Of a DNA stretch of 8,549 nucleotides, positions 6,874-8,549 are shown one piece after another (position 1 is the stretch's first letter; the number at the start of each line of letters is the position of its first letter). The stretch covers positions 1 through 8,549 of the forward strand of contig JASLGI010000250.1 of assembly GCA_030149685.1 (NCBI GenBank). Direction: 5' to 3'. Source of the DNA: Bacillaceae bacterium (GTDB taxonomy: Bacteria; Bacillota; Bacilli; Bacillales_A; Planococcaceae). The notes beneath the pieces are model-generated. The model ran no database searches. It had not been told where the DNA came from and saw only the letters and a list, made by a program, of their open reading frames with translations. The position numbers and the translations under genes were made by a program.

Positions 6874-7845
6874 TTATGCACGAACGATATATTTCGGCAT
6901 TTTTCCTTCAAGTACACGCATAATATCTGTTGCATTCATCTCTAACATTTTTCTACGAGTCTTCTTCGTCGCACTGCCGATATGCGGTGTGACGACAACG
7001 TTCGGTAATGAAAGGAGCGGGTGATCAGTCGGGACAGGTTCTGTACGGAACACATCGAGTCCTGCTGCGAAAATTTCTTCGTTTTTTAATGCATCATAAA
7101 GTGCTTCTTCATCGACGAGCGCTCCACGTGCAGCATTGACGAGAACGGCGCTTTTTTTCATCTTTGTCAATGCGTCACGGTCGATCGTATTTTCTGTTTC
7201 TGGTGTTAATGGTGAAAATAAGACGACGAAATCAGACGTCTCTAACAGCTCGTCTTTTGATACGTATCGAGCGCCTAGCATTTCTTCCGCTACTTGTTTT
7301 CGGTGACGGTTATGATAAACGATATTCATCCCGAACCCTTTCGCTCGACGCGCAACCGCTTCACCGATACGCCCCATTCCGAAAATACCGATTTGTTGAC
7401 CGTAAATATCAACGCCTGTATATCCGTAAGGCTCCCAAGCAGCCCAAGAACCATCTCGTACTGCCTTTTCTGCTACATTTAGCTTACGTGCACTTGCCAT
7501 TAGTAAACTAAAAGCTAAATCCGCAGTCGCTTCTGTTAACACATCCGGCGTATTGACGACGAAGATATTGCGAGCGCGCGCTTCTTTTACATCGATATTG
7601 TTAAAACCGACTGCCATATTTGCTACGATGCGTAAATTCGGGAAACGATCGAACACATCTTTCGTCACTTCTTCTTCTAACGTCACCCAAAGTGCAACAA
7701 CGTCTTCTTCCCTTCCATCAAAGTCTGAAAGTGTTAACAATTCCCCTTCTTTTTCTGGTACGAGTACATCGACTTGATAATCGTTTTGAAAGTTATCCAC
7801 AAAATCTCGATCGACATGACGACTAATACCAACTAACTTTTTCAT
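6874..7845 (-). CDS. D-2-hydroxyacid dehydrogenase (glyoxylate/hydroxypyruvate reductase type)
   Basis: Soluble NAD(P)H-dependent enzyme of 323 residues, the normal length for the family. It should reduce glyoxylate, hydroxypyruvate or a related 2-keto acid to the D-2-hydroxy acid. The nucleotide-binding domain has GxGxxG as G156-M-G158-R-I-G161. The catalytic triad is complete: R240 in NAARGALVDE, E269 in FRTEPVP and H288 in TPHIGSAT. The substrate-side loop NMAVGFNNIDV is also typical. After the second beta strand the sequence is HNRHRK (178-183), with no acidic residue to hold the NAD ribose, which suggests NADPH. It resembles B. subtilis YvcT, a glyoxylate/gluconate 2-reductase, as I recall it. 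The ATG is preceded by GAGGCGG. The gene stands alone, with its own promoter and terminator. The exact substrate cannot be assigned. Confidence 0.92.
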   Translation of the reverse strand: MKKLVGISRHVDRDFVDNFQNDYQVDVLVPEKEGELLTLSDFDGREEDVVALWVTLEEEVTKDVFDRFPNLRIVANMAVGFNNIDVKEARARNIFVVNTPDVLTEATADLAFSLLMASARKLNVAEKAVRDGSWAAWEPYGYTGVDIYGQQIGIFGMGRIGEAVARRAKGFGMNIVYHNRHRKQVAEEMLGARYVSKDELLETSDFVVLFSPLTPETENTIDRDALTKMKKSAVLVNAARGALVDEEALYDALKNEEIFAAGLDVFRTEPVPTDHPLLSLPNVVVTPHIGSATKKTRRKMLEMNATDIMRVLEGKMPKYIVRA

Positions 7846-7868
7846 TGCTACCGCCTCATTTCACATTT

Positions 7869-7889
7869 ATTTCATAATATACATGAAAT
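7869..7889. promoter_or_regulatory. Inverted repeat over the dehydrogenase promoter, probable operator
   Basis: Perfect 7-base arms ATTTCAT and ATGAAAT are separated by 7 bases, giving a 21-base dyad. It covers the -10 box of the dehydrogenase gene, so a bound protein would block RNA polymerase. No regulator gene lies next to it, and I do not recognise the motif. Confidence 0.45.
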
Positions 7890-7904
7890 ACAATGTAAGC
7901 GCAA
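7876..7904 (-). promoter_or_regulatory. Sigma-A promoter of the dehydrogenase gene
   Basis: On the minus strand, TTGCGC (7904-7899) and TATATT (7881-7876) are separated by 17 bases, the ideal spacing; they match consensus at four and five of six positions. Transcription would start near 7869, about 24 bases before the ATG. Confidence 0.6.
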
Positions 7905-7958
7905 ACAATATTGCTATTCCGATTACTGGCACTACTTATCACTAAGAGTGATGACGAC

Positions 7959-7995
7959 AAAAACGCTCGACTTCTTTTTTAAGAAATCGAGCGTT
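7959..7995 (-). terminator. Terminator of the ribonucleotide reductase small-subunit gene
   Basis: The arms AACGCTCGA (7962-7970) and TCGAGCGTT (7987-7995) are perfect, and after one A-C mismatch the stem continues for five more pairs to a four-base loop. On the minus strand five T follow. It begins eight bases after the stop codon, so the reductase transcript ends before the dehydrogenase promoter. Confidence 0.9.
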
Positions 7996-8003
7996 CTTTT
8001 TGA

Positions 8004-8549
8004 TTATAAATCGTCGAAACCGTTTAAATCAGATGTTTTCGTATATTGACGAGATTTCTGTTCGAAGAAGTCTGTTTTTACTCCGTCGAAGTTATCCACA
8101 TATGCGCGGATCCATTTCATTGGGTTTTCCACATATTCCGGATAAATTTCTGAAAGCCCCATCATACGTAACATTTTATTTGCACGGTAACGGATATAGC
8201 CGCGCATTTCTTCTAAATCGATTCCTTCAACATCAGAAAGTACGTATTCTGACCATTCGTCTTCCATCGCAACGTTGTGACGGTATTGATCGTACACCCA
8301 ATTAATGAATTCTTCGTTGTTATACTCTGGGTTTTCTGCGAGTGTCGCACGGAACAACTCACTAATAAAACGTGCGTGTTGTAATTCGTCACGGTTGATG
8401 AAGCTAATCATCGTCGATGTCGCTACCATTTTATTATGGCGTGCTAAGTTGTAGAAATAAGCGAATGCCGAATAGAAATACATTCCTTCTAAAAGAGACG
8501 TATAGACCATCGCTTTTAATACGTTTTCAATCGATGGATTGCTTGCGAA
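8004..8549 (-). CDS. Ribonucleoside-diphosphate reductase small (beta) subunit, partial (5' end outside window)
   Basis: C-terminal 181 residues of the class I ribonucleotide reductase radical-generating subunit, which works with the large alpha subunit to make deoxyribonucleotides. Visible metal-site residues are the Glu of LLEGMYFYSAF (residue 21 of the fragment) and the Glu and His of RDELQHARF (55 and 58), equivalent to E204, E238 and H241 of E. coli R2. The first ligands and the radical tyrosine lie outside the window. The tail ends NGFDDL, the flexible acidic/hydrophobic peptide that docks on the alpha subunit. The sequence differs from the B. subtilis NrdF tail as I remember it, and looks more like the NrdB type of some other Bacillales; the class cannot be settled from this part. 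The frame is open to the right edge, so the ATG at 8510 is internal. The alpha subunit gene is probably upstream, off the right edge. Confidence 0.95.
   Translation of the reverse strand, partial: FASNPSIENVLKAMVYTSLLEGMYFYSAFAYFYNLARHNKMVATSTMISFINRDELQHARFISELFRATLAENPEYNNEEFINWVYDQYRHNVAMEDEWSEYVLSDVEGIDLEEMRGYIRYRANKMLRMMGLSEIYPEYVENPMKWIRAYVDNFDGVKTDFFEQKSRQYTKTSDLNGFDDL

Noticed and set aside
7164..7511. Plus-strand open frame of 115 codons inside the dehydrogenase gene.
   Set aside because: It is antisense to a dehydrogenase with an intact catalytic triad, and its translation has no plausible protein character.
7938..7952. Small hairpin ATCACT-AAG-AGTGAT between the reductase terminator and the dehydrogenase promoter.
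   Set aside because: Six-base arms with a three-base loop and no T-run are too weak to call a terminator, and it is too far from the promoter boxes to call an operator.
8000..8305. Plus-strand open frame of 101 codons.
   Set aside because: It is a shadow of the ribonucleotide reductase frame on the other strand.
1..8549. Possible defence, mobile or biosynthetic system spanning the window.
   Set aside because: All seven genes belong to common families with separate transcription signals, and no transposase, integrase, restriction, toxin or CRISPR feature is present.

Overview
The window looks like ordinary chromosome from a low-to-mid GC Bacillota, most likely a member of the Bacillales. The evidence is strong GGAGG-type ribosome binding sites, use of GTG starts, sigma-A-like promoters, short intergenic gaps closed by hairpin/T-run terminators, and proteins that resemble Bacillus families. 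The genus cannot be fixed from the sequence. There is no rRNA, tRNA, CRISPR array, insertion sequence, phage gene or attachment site, and no gene-free stretch longer than about 200 bases.

Layout, left to right. (1) Positions 1-1033, minus strand: the first 344 codons of an ABC half-transporter (membrane domain plus the start of the ATPase domain), cut by the left edge. (2) Positions 1226-2893, plus strand, divergent from it: a PAS-GGDEF-EAL protein with a wrecked GGDEF motif and a complete set of EAL catalytic residues, so probably a c-di-GMP phosphodiesterase. (3) Positions 2938-4170, minus strand: a two-gene operon for a split ThrE-family (YjjP/YjjB) threonine/serine exporter. It shares a bidirectional terminator with the PAS-EAL gene. 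(4) Positions 4318-5808, minus strand: a 14-helix DHA2-type MFS drug exporter. It is divergent from an unusually long TetR-family regulator (5956-6840, plus strand), and a repeat-containing operator-like region lies between them. (5) Positions 6874-7845, minus strand: a D-2-hydroxyacid dehydrogenase of the glyoxylate/hydroxypyruvate reductase type, with its own promoter overlapped by an inverted repeat. (6) Positions 8004-8549, minus strand: the C-terminal part of the ribonucleotide reductase small subunit, cut by the right edge, followed by its own terminator.

Two functional modules are clear: the two-subunit amino acid exporter, and the efflux pump with its divergent regulator, which has the arrangement I recall for B. 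subtilis ycnB/ycnC. The other genes appear to be independent units, each with its own terminator or promoter. I found no convincing undescribed multi-gene system. The points most worth checking are the one-sided c-di-GMP enzyme, the repeated operator between the pump and its regulator, the palindrome over the dehydrogenase promoter, and several start-codon decisions.
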